A stretch of DNA of 64,000 nt from Liolophura sinensis (GCF_032854445.1 NC_088295.1:17349490-17413489), one strand, 5' to 3'. Counted from the first letter of the stretch, positions 19,770-31,494 are shown. Numbers and translations: made by a program. Notes: generated by a model not told the origin, from the letters alone.

Positions 19770-21832
19770 TATCAATAATGTCGAAAGGCGCTACCGTCGC
19801 CACTTTTCTAAATGACTTCATTTTTTTCACTGTAATGGTCAAAAACATTTGCGGTTGAAAAGCAACTTTTCACAACCATTGTACTCATGCAGAGTACAAA
19901 ACGCCTTAGCCGAAGAAACAAAGTAATATATTCTTATTGCCAGGACCATCAGACGTGGGCGTATTGTTTGTTAAATGTGATGACAGCACAGCATTCCGAG
20001 TATTTCTAGACCAGGGACGCCTAATAAACTGCAATTAAGAGCACTGTATTTTTACCTAGTGCGGCTTACGCCACGGTGCCAAGGGGAGTGTAATTTGCTG
20101 TCAACTTGTTTGTCCATGCACATGGACAGTAAGAATAAAACCCTAACCTAGTTAAATTAATTCCTAATAAGGCCATATTTCACCGGTTACGTGTGACCAT
20201 TTGACAGCTCTGGTTTTACTCTCTATGTTGTACGTCTACTTATATTATACCTAATATTCCTTTGGTGAGAAATTACTCTGTTCTCTAAAATTGATTTTGG
20301 GAGAAGCTGTACGCAGGCTATTTACACATTTATACCTCTCGAGGAGTGTGTAATGCTTTTGGACACGCCCCGATAAAACGCTTATGGAATTGTCTTGGGA
20401 ATGCTGTTTTCAGCTACCCTTTAAAGAAATTGTTGGAGAGATTTAGCGACTTAACTATTTGTCATATATGTATATCAATAAATACGACCTGTTGGCTGCT
20501 TTAGGTCTGTCTTGTCAGCTTAAACTACCATTCTGACTGACGCGAGTTACTTAATAATCCATCAAATATTCTGTTACAAGTTTCATTCCAAGCATACCTT
20601 TGATATTTCTATATGCTAACGAATATCTTGCTGAGAAAGTCTTTCTTTCTCATTTCTCGTGATGATGGATAAATCTCCTCAGATCTCCAGCCTTTCTTAA
20701 ATTTATTGTGAACACTAACTTAACATTGATCTATCGGAAGTGTATTGCCCACGAGGCTCTGGATCACCTTCACTGACTTGGGGTTTTATTTCAAATACCA
20801 TTAGGTAAATAGTAGCCGAATTATTATAACAGCAAACAAAGATATATCCTTTGTGTATAAGACTTAGCCTCGCTGTCACAAATATTTGCTTAGTTTGATA
20901 AGTTTTCTCTTTCAAACTCTCTATCGACTGGCTTGTTCGCCGTTATCCACCCTTTTCAGAATAGCTATTATTGCTTTAAGAACATGGAACGTCCAATGGT
21001 TGCAGGCTAGAATAATTAGCAAATAAATTCCCATCGCTTTTCCATGCTCTTAATAATATGAATTTGTATTTTATTGACGTATGGTCCGTTATCAATTCTT
21101 GACGAGACAAAAAATGTACGTATGCATGATCGTATTTTTTTCGTTCTCTGCAGTATGTCCATGGAATTTCCTTTTTTTCTGAAACACATTTCACAAAGCA
21201 TTGAAGACTTAACACTAGCTGTGACAGAAATACTAGTAGTTGCAATGATATGAAAAAGTAGCAGAAATCTTACAATCATCGCTATTTTATTATTACATCG
21301 AATATTGATTTATGCCTCTTAGAACCAGTCTCTTTATCAGATGCACTTTGCATGTCTTAAATGCTTTACTTATTATATGTAAATACGCAATAACGAGAAT
21401 GACAAATAATCAGGAGCAATTATATTGCATTTGCATAACTTGATAAGTCTTTGAATGTCTTCATGCAGAAAAGATTTGGGGTTATAAATCACAAATTACC
21501 CATGTAGTTAGTGATAAACAAACACATAGGAAACCTTTGAAATATGTTAAGGTTTAAATATGCACGAATTGTTTTAACAAAATAAATCTTTTCTGGACAG
21601 ACTTTAATAAAAGTTTCATACTTGTGACTTAATCCTACAGATTGGGAAAGATCACGAGTTTCAAAATAATTCATTACAAATAGTTAATATCAGCTGAATG
21701 CAATGACTGAACGATGAAGTATTTAATCATTATTGATTTTATATATTAGTTAAAGGTACAAAATCAGAAGGGAGATCCTACTACATATTCCTCAGTCCAC
21801 ATTTGCTTTGCAACGAGGATGTTTACACCTAC
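19770..21832. other. Non-coding stretch, nothing firm
   Basis: About 2 kb. A minus-strand ORF ending SEGDPEPRGQYTSDRSMLS (20715-20915) has an AAGTCAG acceptor-like site before it and could be a terminal exon, but the evidence is minimal. Nothing else is supported. Confidence 0.35.
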
Positions 21833-21971
21833 CTCACTCGAAACAAACCCTTTTTCTTCGAATTCATTAAGACTGGTAATAATGACCTGAGAGTGTTCTT
21901 GATCCCTACAGGGGTCTATAGTTAGCAAAGTCTGGACGGATTGATAGGCTTCTTTGGGACTGTGCAATTTT
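21833..21971 (-). other. Candidate host coding exon
   Basis: On the minus strand a 139-nt segment runs from a possible acceptor (ACAATTAG, exon starting at 21971) to the donor GAGTGAG|GTAGGT (intron starting at 21832). One frame is open throughout and reads SPKEAYQSVQTLLTIDPCRD followed by QEHSQVIITSLNEFEEKGF. The composition is mixed and globular-looking, unlike the low-complexity ORFs around it. The acceptor has a poor pyrimidine tract. I do not recognise the protein, and no partner exon could be assigned. Confidence 0.3.
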
Positions 21972-21979
21972 CTAATTGT

Positions 21980-23500
21980 TATGCAGGTTACTTCATTTTT
22001 ACTTGCTTGTCAAGTCCCTTTACGTTGGTTACTAGAGATAGTGCTTGCCAGAGTCCGGTGACTAGTTACATCCACCTTTCTCCATCTATATAACTGCGCC
22101 TGACAACACTTAACCGTTAGAATCTAATTTCTAGAGTTACCTGCTGGTTACAGTCCAATAACGCCTATAGCTGTCGGCCAGTTAAGAGTCCTCTTATACA
22201 CACAACTGCTAGTTAAAATTCTGTTTCTCTGAAAGTTATGAGTTAGAGTCTCCCACGTGTTAGCATTTCAGTGAACTTGAGATGTCTTATTTCAATGTTA
22301 GAAATGGTATCAGATTAGCTGGGTCACATAAAGAAAAATAAGAAGAGCAGATCGCTTTTTGATGTGAAAAGAATTTCAGTTGAAACTAAAAGCATCGCAC
22401 AATGGCGACTTTCTTCATGTTAAGAAAGTACGATAACACGGGGTTTGTATCGTCAACATTTATTTTTTCACATCTGAATTACACCGTGATTAAACGCATG
22501 ATTTAAAAGTTTAGATTAAGAACAAGCAGACTGAAGTTATATGTAACGTCTATAGACGGCATCAATCTTACATCTCAGCACTCCTGTTAATTTGCCATGG
22601 CAGGTTGCAGGCAACGATTTTTTTTTTTCATACACAGTTTTAGTTTCTGTTCGCATGTTCAGAACGGCATGTGAAAGCATGCATTTTGAAATCTTTAGAA
22701 AACTGATAGTGTCCACGCAGCTTTATACCACGAGAATCCCTCATCCGGACAGTCCTTGGGGAGTCTGAATGAAATATCGAGAGCCTCGCTTCCCGTATCC
22801 GCCTACTTCTTGCCGGAAACAGCTATGTATATGTAAGCTTTTACCCAATAAGTGCCAGTGACTGTAAGAAATCTTGAACATGGAGTCCAGTGCATTCTTT
22901 GAAATATTAGATTTAATACAGTCTGGTGCTACTTACTGCCATACTTCTCTCACAGTATTGTGTGAACATATGAATAGAGATTGCTAGAAAATGGGTTTAC
23001 TCGTTAATCAGCCGTACCGATTCTTTTTGAACAGCCATTACGGAAACCACATAGCTGGAATCCTTAAAGTTTAGCTCGCAGTTGGTAAATGGCATATTTC
23101 GCACCTACCTTGGGTCTCCTGAGAAACGCCTACTTCCAGATATACAGTCTGGCCTATTCGGTGGTGATGACAAATGATTCTGCGCCGACTTGATTGCCAC
23201 TAATGGCTAATTATTCTGAGCTGAGAACTAAGTACAACGCATTCTCCCTGTGGTGTGAAGTTCAGTGTATCATACAACCTCGTTTTATTCTAGGCGACGT
23301 TAATGCCCTATTGCACAGCTCACGGTGTGGTTTTTATTGTCCAGTTGCAAACATCAGAGAATTAATGTATCTCAGGGTTACTTAGAAGTTCATGAAAGGC
23401 CTGTGTTCATAAAGGACCAACATAATATACCTCTCTGGTATATTTTGGTATTAATATGGTGGTTGTGCGAGGACTCATATCCATAACCATGAAGATATAC
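21980..23500. other. Non-coding stretch, nothing recognised
   Basis: About 1.5 kb without a repeat family or exon that I can support. Confidence 0.4.
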
Positions 23501-23502
23501 CA

Positions 23503-23504
<2 letters not shown>

Positions 23505-23590
<86 letters not shown>
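23505..23590. repeat. (AT)43 dinucleotide microsatellite
   Basis: 86 bp of uninterrupted AT. The Tyr-Ile repeat ORFs on the minus strand are artefacts. Confidence 0.99.
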
Positions 23591-23592
<2 letters not shown>

Positions 23593-23916
23593 TTTTAATC
23601 TCATTTAATAAGAAAACATTCAGTCTGATCTTTTGGTATCTCGTAAAGCATTGCTTATACGTTCTTAATTGACATCCCTTATATGTTATAGGATAAATCA
23701 CATGAAGTATGGATAATAACGATTTCCGTCTTTGCATGTTTTCTTTCTGTTTTGTATGATTTCTTTCCGTTTGACGTGCATTAAGAAGCCAATACACTTC
23801 GTAATTCAACATTTGGAGTATTTTGCCTGCCATTCATGTCTGTGTTTTGGAACATCGAAAGTAAAGTTCAAACACACCGGTTTGGATTTTCCATTGTTCT
23901 GACTAGAGGAGTGAGC

Positions 23917-24218
23917 GAGTGCATGCTTAGGGTTTAACGTCGTACTTAACAATTTTTCAGTCATATGACAACGAAGAGTCCATTAGAGTGCATGTACGTG
24001 TAATGTGCCTTCTTGTGGTAGGACGGATTTCCACCGCTCTTTTATCTAGAGCTGCTTCACTGAGACGAGTGCATGCTTAGGGTTTAACGTCGTACTTAAC
24101 AATTTTTCAGTCATATGACAACGAAGAGTCCATTAGAGTGCATGTACGTGTAATGTGCCTTCTTGTGGTAGGACGGATTTCCACCGCTCTTTTATCTAGA
24201 GCTGCTTCACTGAGACGA
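23917..24218 (+). repeat. Perfect 150-bp tandem duplication of a dispersed repeat
   Basis: The segment starting GAGTGCATGCTTAGGG at 23917 is repeated at 24067 with no mismatch seen over 150 bp. The unit contains TTTAACGTCGTACTTAAC, ACAACGAAGAGTCC and GCTGCTTCACTGAGACGA. From memory it resembles a repeat common in mollusc genomes, but I cannot name the family. Either the duplication is very recent or it is an assembly artefact. Confidence 0.95.
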
Positions 24219-24239
24219 CTTACCGAAGGCAAGCCCCAC

Positions 24240-25465
24240 CAGGACATTCTGGCGGATATGACTTATATTTCAAACCTGCATGACGCGGCCACATGCCCTA
24301 ATGTACATTGAACTGAGACCTAGGGTTAACCTGAAGCTGCTTTGAACGAGGTGGTCTAAACGGATGGTCATTTTAATTAACAGTTTGAGATTATCGTCTC
24401 AGCATTTCCTACTTTCTGCGCTATAACTCCCGTTAAATGCTTTCAAATGACCTCGGGCATCCTGGCAACGGCTTTAGTCAGTCGATTCCCTTCTCGATTC
24501 ATCATTACATGTGAGTCTTAATTCCCTTTCACAATTTTTGAACGGCTAATCTTGAAAGAAGAGTTGACATAGAAATTATCAGTTGTTTTGGGACATGTGG
24601 ATTGACTTACATTAAAATTGTCTGTAGTACACAAGAACTAAGATTCGTATTAGCCATCACTAAGATATTTGTGTATGCGGCTTATTCATAGGGGTTTAAT
24701 ATTTATTTGTTTTGCGTACTTAAGTCAACGTTAACCACATTAAAAGAGCAATATTCTAATATATTTCATATTCGTATTGGCTTCGTGCATTTGGAAATTG
24801 TAATTAGGACAACAGTGCGTATGACTTGAACTTTCCCACCATGTATCATCAATAGTCGTCGTTTCATATCACCTAAACATTGTACAATTTCCACAGTGCT
24901 ATAATTAACGCGGGTGACAACCACAGTAATTATCTTCTGGCAACTAAATTTGATCTCTCCGGCTGTGAAGGTGTGGGTGAAATGCACCAGCACCTGTCAG
25001 GTACGTAACGTTATCGTATATCATAAAGGTGAGGTAGTAGTATCATTAGGGTTCGACTAACCACAGGCCCAGATCCCTGATTTCTCCACTATGACAGACT
25101 ACAGCATGGAGAGTAAAAACCAGAGCAGCGACGACAGTGTGATAGTTGGAAAATGGTCTCATGTAAACAGTGAAATCCGTCCTCATAAAATTACCTCACA
25201 AGGGAGTTCATTCTAATTGTTCGTGTAAATTGCTTAAATAGTAGTATCTCATGATTTCCATTAGCACCATGGGTTAAGTAGAATTAGGGGGGGGGGGGGG
25301 GGTGTAAAGATAATAGCAGTATATTTGAGGTCACTGGTTTAGAATTACTCACAATCCTGTGTTATCGTCACATTTGAGAAACAATGCAAAGAGACCAGGC
25401 CACGGTTACAAGAATCCTCATCTGAGCAACGCCCAGGGTCTGTGTAGAGACCGGACCGCAACAGG
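24240..25465 (+). repeat. Diverged direct repeat block A
   Basis: Aligns collinearly with 26300-27090. Shared phrases include GATATGACTTATATTTCAAAC, AGCATTTCCTACTTTCTGCG, CTATAACTCCCGTTAAATGC, ACGGCTTTAGTCAG, AATTTTTGAACGG, TTTGATCTCTCCGGCTGTGA and CTCATCTGAGCAACGCCCAG. Block A is longer than B, owing to indels such as the sequence around the poly-G run. No conserved reading frame is apparent between the blocks. Confidence 0.8.
25287..25302 (+). repeat. Poly-G run (16 G)
   Basis: A homopolymer inside repeat block A. It is absent from block B. Confidence 0.95.
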
Positions 25466-26299
25466 ATAAATTCTTTTCCTATATTTTAACATTAATCAAG
25501 TGCAAAATACTACACCTGCTCTGATGTATGAATGATGGTAGTTCCATGACTCATACCCATAGACAGGAATAAATATATTATGACTTCAAATGCCCTTTGA
25601 TAAAAATAAAATAGAACAAGCACCCATTTTTATCTTTCACTATCTTACAAAGTCAAACACACTGACATTTATCTAAAGGTGGTATTTTGTCAACATCTTT
25701 TACCATACTACTAATACACCCCAGTTACACTTTAACATTTTATATTTTCCATACATGTTTGCATGTACCCGTCACATCTGTTCTGTTACAATAAAAACGA
25801 GGTTAAGCAGCAAGTACAGAACAGTTATTGTATTTCAAAATTCGGATAACAATTTCCGATTTTCTTCTCTGTTTTGCGGAGTGCCGCAAATTAAACTTCA
25901 AACACAATTGTTTGAATTCGTTTTTGTACTGAACTTACCATTAAAAACCAATACATGAATGAATACATTTAATCAAGCAATATCGGAGGAAATACGCTCC
26001 TAACAGTAAAATGTAGGCCATCAACAGCGAAAGGAGCTGTAGAATAATGAAATGGCTGGTTCCGAATTATTACAATATGTTCTGATGATTCTATATACCT
26101 TCCGTCGAAGTTGCACCATCACGAAAGTATTTAACAGTATCTATTTATAATGGTGATTTGATAAATTACACGAGGGATTTAATTCCTATGGCAGTAGCTT
26201 GTACTCGGTTAATAAGGCCTTGGAAACGGTTAATAAAATGGTGATTTCATGATCGTGGGGCATCTCGACCAGGTTAATGGGGTACTATAACCCCAACCA
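25466..26299. other. Spacer between repeat blocks, nothing recognised
   Basis: AT-rich. The only ORF (25755-25958) matches no family I know. Confidence 0.4.
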
Positions 26300-27090
26300 G
26301 AGCGTACTTGCGGGTATGACCTATATTTCAAACTGGCATGAAGCGGCTTCGGGCCCTCATGTACAATCGTCTTGTAGGGTAGAACGTAAGATATTGTGAA
26401 CCAAAGGCGATCGAAAGGGATGGTCAGTTCACTTAACAGTTTAAAAGTGCTACTTAAGCATTTCCTGCTTTCTGTGCTATAACTCCCGATGAAAGCTTTC
26501 CGCTTAACGGGGTAACGGCTTTAGCCAGCCGATTTGCGTTTCGCGGCTTTATTATACTGTTAGACATGTGCAGGGGGTGTTTTCAATTGACAAATTTTGA
26601 ACGGATTATTCAAATCATGTAGAAAGAGTTTAAATGAAAATAGCCAGTTAACCTGATTCATGTAGATTATGTTATAAATATAATATATCTGTGGTATACA
26701 TCAGAAGATCAAGACCATGTGTCCATGTCAAAACGCCTAGTAATTTAGGATTTGTAAGATTTCCTTGCATCACACGATGGTTTCTTTTGGGACCACTGTA
26801 TTTTAATCCATCATCTCATGTGACTTTCCTCATCATATACCATCAATAGACAATGACATCAATAGTTACACCTACACTACTGATCTGCTAGAAACAGAAT
26901 TTGATCCTTCCAGCCCTGAAGGTGGTGGACGGAGGGCATTAGCATCTGATAATTAGGTAGAGTGGTCGCATATATCATGCAGGTGAGGTGTGGTTGATGT
27001 TAGTTCTGATGTTTACTGATATTTGTCCAGTTGAACGTCGCCTTCTTCTCGAACCTCATCTGAGCAACACACAGGGTCTCTGTACAGACT
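26300..27090 (+). repeat. Diverged direct repeat block B
   Basis: Second copy of the block at 24240-25465, offset by about 2.06 kb at its start. It carries GGTATGACCTATATTTCAAAC, AGCATTTCCTGCTTTCTGTG, ACGGCTTTAGCCAG, TTTGATCCTTCCAGCCCTGA and CTCATCTGAGCAACACACAG. The level of divergence points to an old duplication or two members of a dispersed family. Confidence 0.8.
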
Positions 27091-27144
27091 GACTTGCTTC
27101 TCAGCTCGACTGCGCCGCACCAGCACAATCTCTTCTTCTTTCAG

Positions 27145-27336
27145 CAAAACTGTATCTCAGCTTGAGATCGCGGCTATCGATCATAGCAAAGCTCTCCCAA
27201 ACCAATTTCAGGAGAACTTTAACAAAGGCTGGGCACTGCTGCCTCTCACATCACAGTCACTAAGGTGAAGGAGAGATCTGGGAATTCGCAGGAAGAGAAC
27301 TTCAGTGAACCTAGCGTATCTGCAACGTGTAAACAG
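27145..27336 (+). other. Candidate non-coding or 5' exon
   Basis: CTCTTCTTCTTTCAG (acceptor, ending at 27144) and AAACAG|GTGAGTC (donor, with GT at 27337) bound a 192-nt segment. No frame is clearly coding, so it could be a 5' UTR or lncRNA exon. It sits immediately downstream of block B. The evidence is splice-site consensus only. Confidence 0.2.
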
Positions 27337-27339
27337 GTG

Positions 27340-28353
27340 AGTCTAAATGTATTGCTCATCTTCTTACGACTATTTTTCGAATTTGTCTTCTTACTAAACT
27401 GTAAATGTTAAGACTGAAACTTCGAGAATGTCAAGTTAAGATGAAAACTTCGAGGTTCTCAAGCCTAGTGTGATGTAAGCTTTGTTTCATCCGAATAAAT
27501 ATAGGGATACTAAATTTGGTGAGAACAATATTATAATTTACAACGGATAAGAACAACTGAAGATACGAATTATACACCACAAAGACATGCATGTTATTTT
27601 CAACAAATCCATTGTACAAACTCAGACAGTTCAATAAAACTAAATGCGTTGGATGTTGGTAATTTGGTCGGCTCGTCAGGACTTGAAAGCGCCAATACCA
27701 GATATTTATTACCATGGTTAATAGGTTTGCGTTGATGAACTCCAGAGAAATAATGATGGTAATAACTTCAGGTTGGTTTTCAAGGCGCAGAAGTACCGGC
27801 CCAGGTGAACAGCTCCAGGGTCATGGTTTGAATAGAGAACATTAGCTTAGGCAATTACGAACCTATATATCGTCCTATATGGCCGTCACATTACAAACAA
27901 TAACTGCACTGCAGTGGTCTAAAGGGTTTTCGTATCTATGGGGGTGAAATAGCACTCTCTATATGTTATCCTAAAGTAGCATTTGTGCAGAGGTTCATTT
28001 TTTATGTTCCGTCGGCATTGTTGTAAGGACAAAAACACCATTACTCCCCGAAAAAAGCCGTGCTGACACTAGCGGAGCTTAAAGTCTACCGAGTTCTGGT
28101 TTTATGTACGTTTTTCTAATCAACACTCAATATTTATCAGTACTTCTAGCTGTACATTATTTAATTAATGAATAAAGACGCAATATGAGATGGGAATGTA
28201 TGACGTATAAATCAATGTTTCTCAGACGCGTTTCTCAGAAGATAGTGTTTTGGCTTTTGTAAGGTTGAATTACCATCTTTCGGTATTGTCTTTCCATGTG
28301 CGAGTCGGTCAGAAAAGTGAAGCAGTGTTTGGGTGATAGACATGCCGACTTTA
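27340..28353. other. Non-coding stretch, nothing recognised
   Basis: AT-rich, no supported feature. Confidence 0.4.
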
Positions 28354-28540
28354 GTCTATTTCTTTTAGAGAGTTCACCTATATTCAGCTGTCTGTAATAC
28401 TCTCTACCAAAATTACCTTCAGCCAGTCACACGTAACAACACTGATCTCTACTCACTCATATGTGTAAAGTTTACATTACGGAAAATGAAGTTAAAACAT
28501 TTTTTTTAATTCATAATGTTAAAATCCATAAACTCGGTTT
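28354..28540 (+). repeat. Left arm of long-TIR element copy 2
   Basis: Pairs with 29225-29416 read on the other strand, for example TAGTCTATTTCTTTTAGAGA and CCTATATTCAGCTGTCTGTA. Confidence 0.82.
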
Positions 28541-28879
28541 CGACGGCAAGTACCCATTGCCTCAAGTGACGTCATAATTATCTCACAACGATGTTTTGAC
28601 GGAGGATGACACCAGTTACCTTAAACTGCTATGGATTTTACTGTAAACCCTGTTTCTGACACTGTGATACGTTTTAGTCAAATATAACCTTTATAAACTA
28701 ATTTTATTTTATCTCTTGTAGAATATGATCTCACGGCTATATGGTTTTAAAGCTGGATGTTAGAAAATTTTGTTAAAAAAAAGAATGTAGTGTATTCGCT
28801 GAGGGTGTATTGTAGACTGTGTTTTTGCGCGGAGTTTTTTCTAACCGCATGTTGGTGCACTAATTGTAAAACAAATCAC

Positions 28880-29126
28880 AGTTAGCGCGCTAGCACTGCG
28901 TAATGACCTAGGAGTCTCTCATCAATGCGGTCGCTGTGAGTTCAAGTCTAGCTCATATTGGCTTCCTCTCCGACCGTAAGTGGGAAGGTCTGTCAGCAAC
29001 CTGCGGATGTTCGTCGGTTTCCCCGGGGCTCTGCCCGGTTTTCTCCCACCATAATGCTGGCCGCCGTCGTACAAGTGAAATATTCTTGAGTACGGCGTAA
29101 AACACCAATCAAATAAATAAGTAAAA
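28880..29126 (+). mobile_element. SINE, 5'-truncated, inserted in long-TIR element copy 2
   Basis: It starts within the tRNA head (GTTAGCGCGCTAGCACTGCG), lacking about the first 20 bp. It keeps CACC/CATC-AATGCGGTCGCTGTG, the B-box GAGTTCAAGTC, the body and the tail TATTCTTGAGTACGG, CACCAATCAAATAAATAA. A 13-bp target-site duplication with one mismatch (TAAAACAAATCAC at 28867 and TAAAACAAATTAC at 29127) flanks it. Copy 1 of the host element is uninterrupted at the matching site near 7315-7325. Confidence 0.95.
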
Positions 29127-29224
29127 TAAAACAAATTACTCTCTTCGACCATTCCCCAGCGTGCCACTGTTTTTTTAATAATTATGACGTCACTCCATGC
29201 AATGAGTTCCTGGCGTCGAATCTA

Positions 29225-29416
29225 AGCTTATGCAGTTTAACATTATGAATTAGAAAAGATGTTTTAATTTCATTTCCTTTGCAAGAATGTGGACTTCCAG
29301 CATATCGATGTGCAGAGCTTGGGTTGTCATGTGTCCTGGCTAAAAGCAATTTTGGGAGCGGGTATGACTGATTTTACAGAGAGCTGAATATAGGCGACTC
29401 TCTTAAAGAAATAGAC
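29225..29416 (-). repeat. Right arm of long-TIR element copy 2
   Basis: Inverted partner of 28354-28540, ending GAAATAGAC next to TA at 29417. Confidence 0.82.
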
Positions 29417-29418
29417 TA

Positions 29419-29742
29419 TAGGAGAAACCGGGATCTTGTCAATCAAAAGATGTTTGTGAATGGCTGAAGGTTATTGCTGTCAGTCCTGCCCAGGGAACTC
29501 CCTGGCATCAATTCACAGCTCTAATAGCCCGATGCCTTAACCTCTCCTGTCACAGCGGGTAGCATAAGGCTCCGATGAATACAATCTCATCCATATTTTA
29601 TACATTTGTACCCATGCTGTTCAGCGCTCTGACGTGCACATCTTCAATAATCTTAGACTGCTCGCTTTCCTTAACCATATCATTTGCTGGCCTAGTACGT
29701 GTTAATATGTTTTGACCGACTCCAAATCTCATAACATTATCT
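29419..29742. other. Non-coding stretch, nothing recognised
   Basis: Spacer before the trinucleotide tract. Confidence 0.35.
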
Positions 29743-29743
29743 G

Positions 29744-29815
<72 letters not shown>

Positions 29816-29950
29816 TGGTGGTGGTGGTGGTGGTGGTGGTGGTGGTGGTGGTGGTGGTGGTGGTGGAGGTGGCGGCGGCGGTGGTGGTGATGGTGATGGT
29901 GGTGGTGGTGGTGGTGGTGGTGACGACGACGACGACGGCGATGACGATGA
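29743..29950 (+). repeat. Compound (GAT)n(GAC)n(GGT)n microsatellite
   Basis: A GAT run, a GAC run, a long GGT run with GGC interruptions, a second GGT run and a second GAC run follow in order. The poly-Asp/Gly, poly-His and Met/Thr/Val ORFs are artefacts. The layout echoes the tract at 19499-19685. Confidence 0.98.
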
Positions 29951-30278
29951 TTTATTTTCACCACGGCTCCGTTATATACAAATTGCACACATATATGGTA
30001 TTTAGCATATAATCATGACAAAATTACAGCAGTTATTGGCGATTACAACCTCCACTATTTCAGTAAAAGACAAACGTAGAATGAAAAGACTTATGTTTAT
30101 TCAGATTTTTGTCATGTTATATAGGGTGTATGTAGTACGGAACGGTTGTTAGTTAATCTGTACCTGGTATACTACGCTCCAGTGTGCACGTACTTGTAAA
30201 AAGCTGTATATTACTATCCCATCTGTTTGGAACATCAGTCTAAATGGTTTAATGGATTCTTGGGACGGAATAAATTGT
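29951..30278. other. Non-coding stretch, nothing recognised
   Basis: No supported feature. Confidence 0.35.
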
Positions 30279-30353
30279 TCTTATTATTATCATTATCGTC
30301 ATTATCATTCGCATCATTATCATTATCATCATTATCATCATTAATATTATTAT
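30279..30353 (+). repeat. (ATT/ATC)n interrupted microsatellite
   Basis: TTATTATTATCATTATCGTC-type trinucleotide repeats over about 75 bp. The Ser/Leu-rich ORF here is an artefact. Confidence 0.93.
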
Positions 30354-31494
30354 CTCACTTTCCGGTTGTAAATCTTGTTCGGACGATACAAGATGTGTTA
30401 ATTAGGCTTACCTGTTATCGTCGAGTATGTCTTAACCTCAGGTAGTTAATGTGTGACATTATCACGTTCTCCATGTTGACAAAAGGACAGCGACATGTTC
30501 ACCCGAAAGTCTCTATTGTCTTTGGTGAAATGAAGCTTAAAACGCGTCTGCGTCTTTGCCTTTGGCTAGGAAGCCTCACGGCTAGTCCAAGTCTTATTTG
30601 ATTGCTCCTAGTCTCATCTCCAAAGCCGGTAACTGGATAGTAAGAAGATGCCAGGATTTCTGGCTAATGTGTTTGGTCTGACGGCTGCTTGTCTGACTAT
30701 ATGAGGTGACCTTTACGACAGTTCTAATAACTTTACTACAAGCTACGCACCTACATATTTTATGGTCCCTTGGAGTTTCGGCGAACCTTAGCGTCAGTTT
30801 GACATTCACATTGAAAACCGCAAAGTAGAATTGCAGTGGTTATACGTACGATACTAACACGCACCACAGACTAAACAAAAGAATTCAGCATTTCTGATCC
30901 CCAAATATATTAGATAGCTGGCAGATTAAATTTCTATCAATGTCTGAATAAAATTTCTTAAATGAGGGTTGGTGCTCCAACCTCTCTTTTGTTACATTAT
31001 CAGTTCGTCATCCCTTCCATCAGAGGTCAACGTGCGCATGCTCAGGCAAGGAACTATGGTTATTTAAGGGAAATGAGAGAACAGTAGCAATCAGTCTACG
31101 TGTGCTAATATGTATTCGTATATCAGTCGTCAAGAATAATTGAGAAACCAGATCAATAATCGCTACACCGATTACCAAAACAAGCGGTCTAACACAAGCC
31201 ACACAAGAACTAAGAAGCTCACTTCAGTTCCATGGAATTGTGATTAACGTTTACATGTCCCGTCTAATCACGCTAATGCCTTCGTTTACCAGCATGCATG
31301 CGTACTGTGTACATTATTTACTTACCAGAAGGTTTCATCATGCTCACTTTTTCGTGATTTCGTCATTGGCTTCTTTGTAAAACAATAAGGAGAATTCAAC
31401 AATGCTGCCATTTAAATGGAAAAGAAACCTTCTCAATTACCAGACACTATAAATATATATATATATTACTTGATTTAAAGAAAATTATACAGGT
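30354..31494. other. Non-coding stretch, nothing recognised
   Basis: A 71-codon minus-strand ORF (30594-30809) contains CRCVACSKVIRTVVKV but matches no family I know. A short (AT)n lies near 31451. Nothing else is supported. Confidence 0.4.

Larger units (their letters stand above)
28354..29416. mobile_element. Long-TIR non-autonomous DNA element, copy 2, carrying a SINE
   Basis: The left arm (28354 to about 28540) and right arm (about 29225-29416) are inverted repeats of roughly 190 bp that start GTCTATTTCTT and end near AATGTTAAACTGCATAA. TA abuts both ends (28352-28353 and 29417-29418), so a TA target duplication is plausible. The interior matches copy 1 (6828-7600), for example TTTTATTTTATCTCTTGTAG and TATTCGCTGAGG. 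A SINE at 28880-29126 splits the interior. No ORF is present. Confidence 0.82.

Noticed and set aside
23390-23833. 147-codon and 65-codon minus-strand ORFs with a long Tyr-Ile repeat
   Set aside because: The repeat is the direct translation of the (AT)43 microsatellite; the flanks are not coding-like.
29712-30012. ORFs encoding poly-Asp/Gly, poly-His and poly-Met/Thr/Val
   Set aside because: All frames of a GAT/GAC/GGT microsatellite stay open because the units lack stops; no gene is implied.
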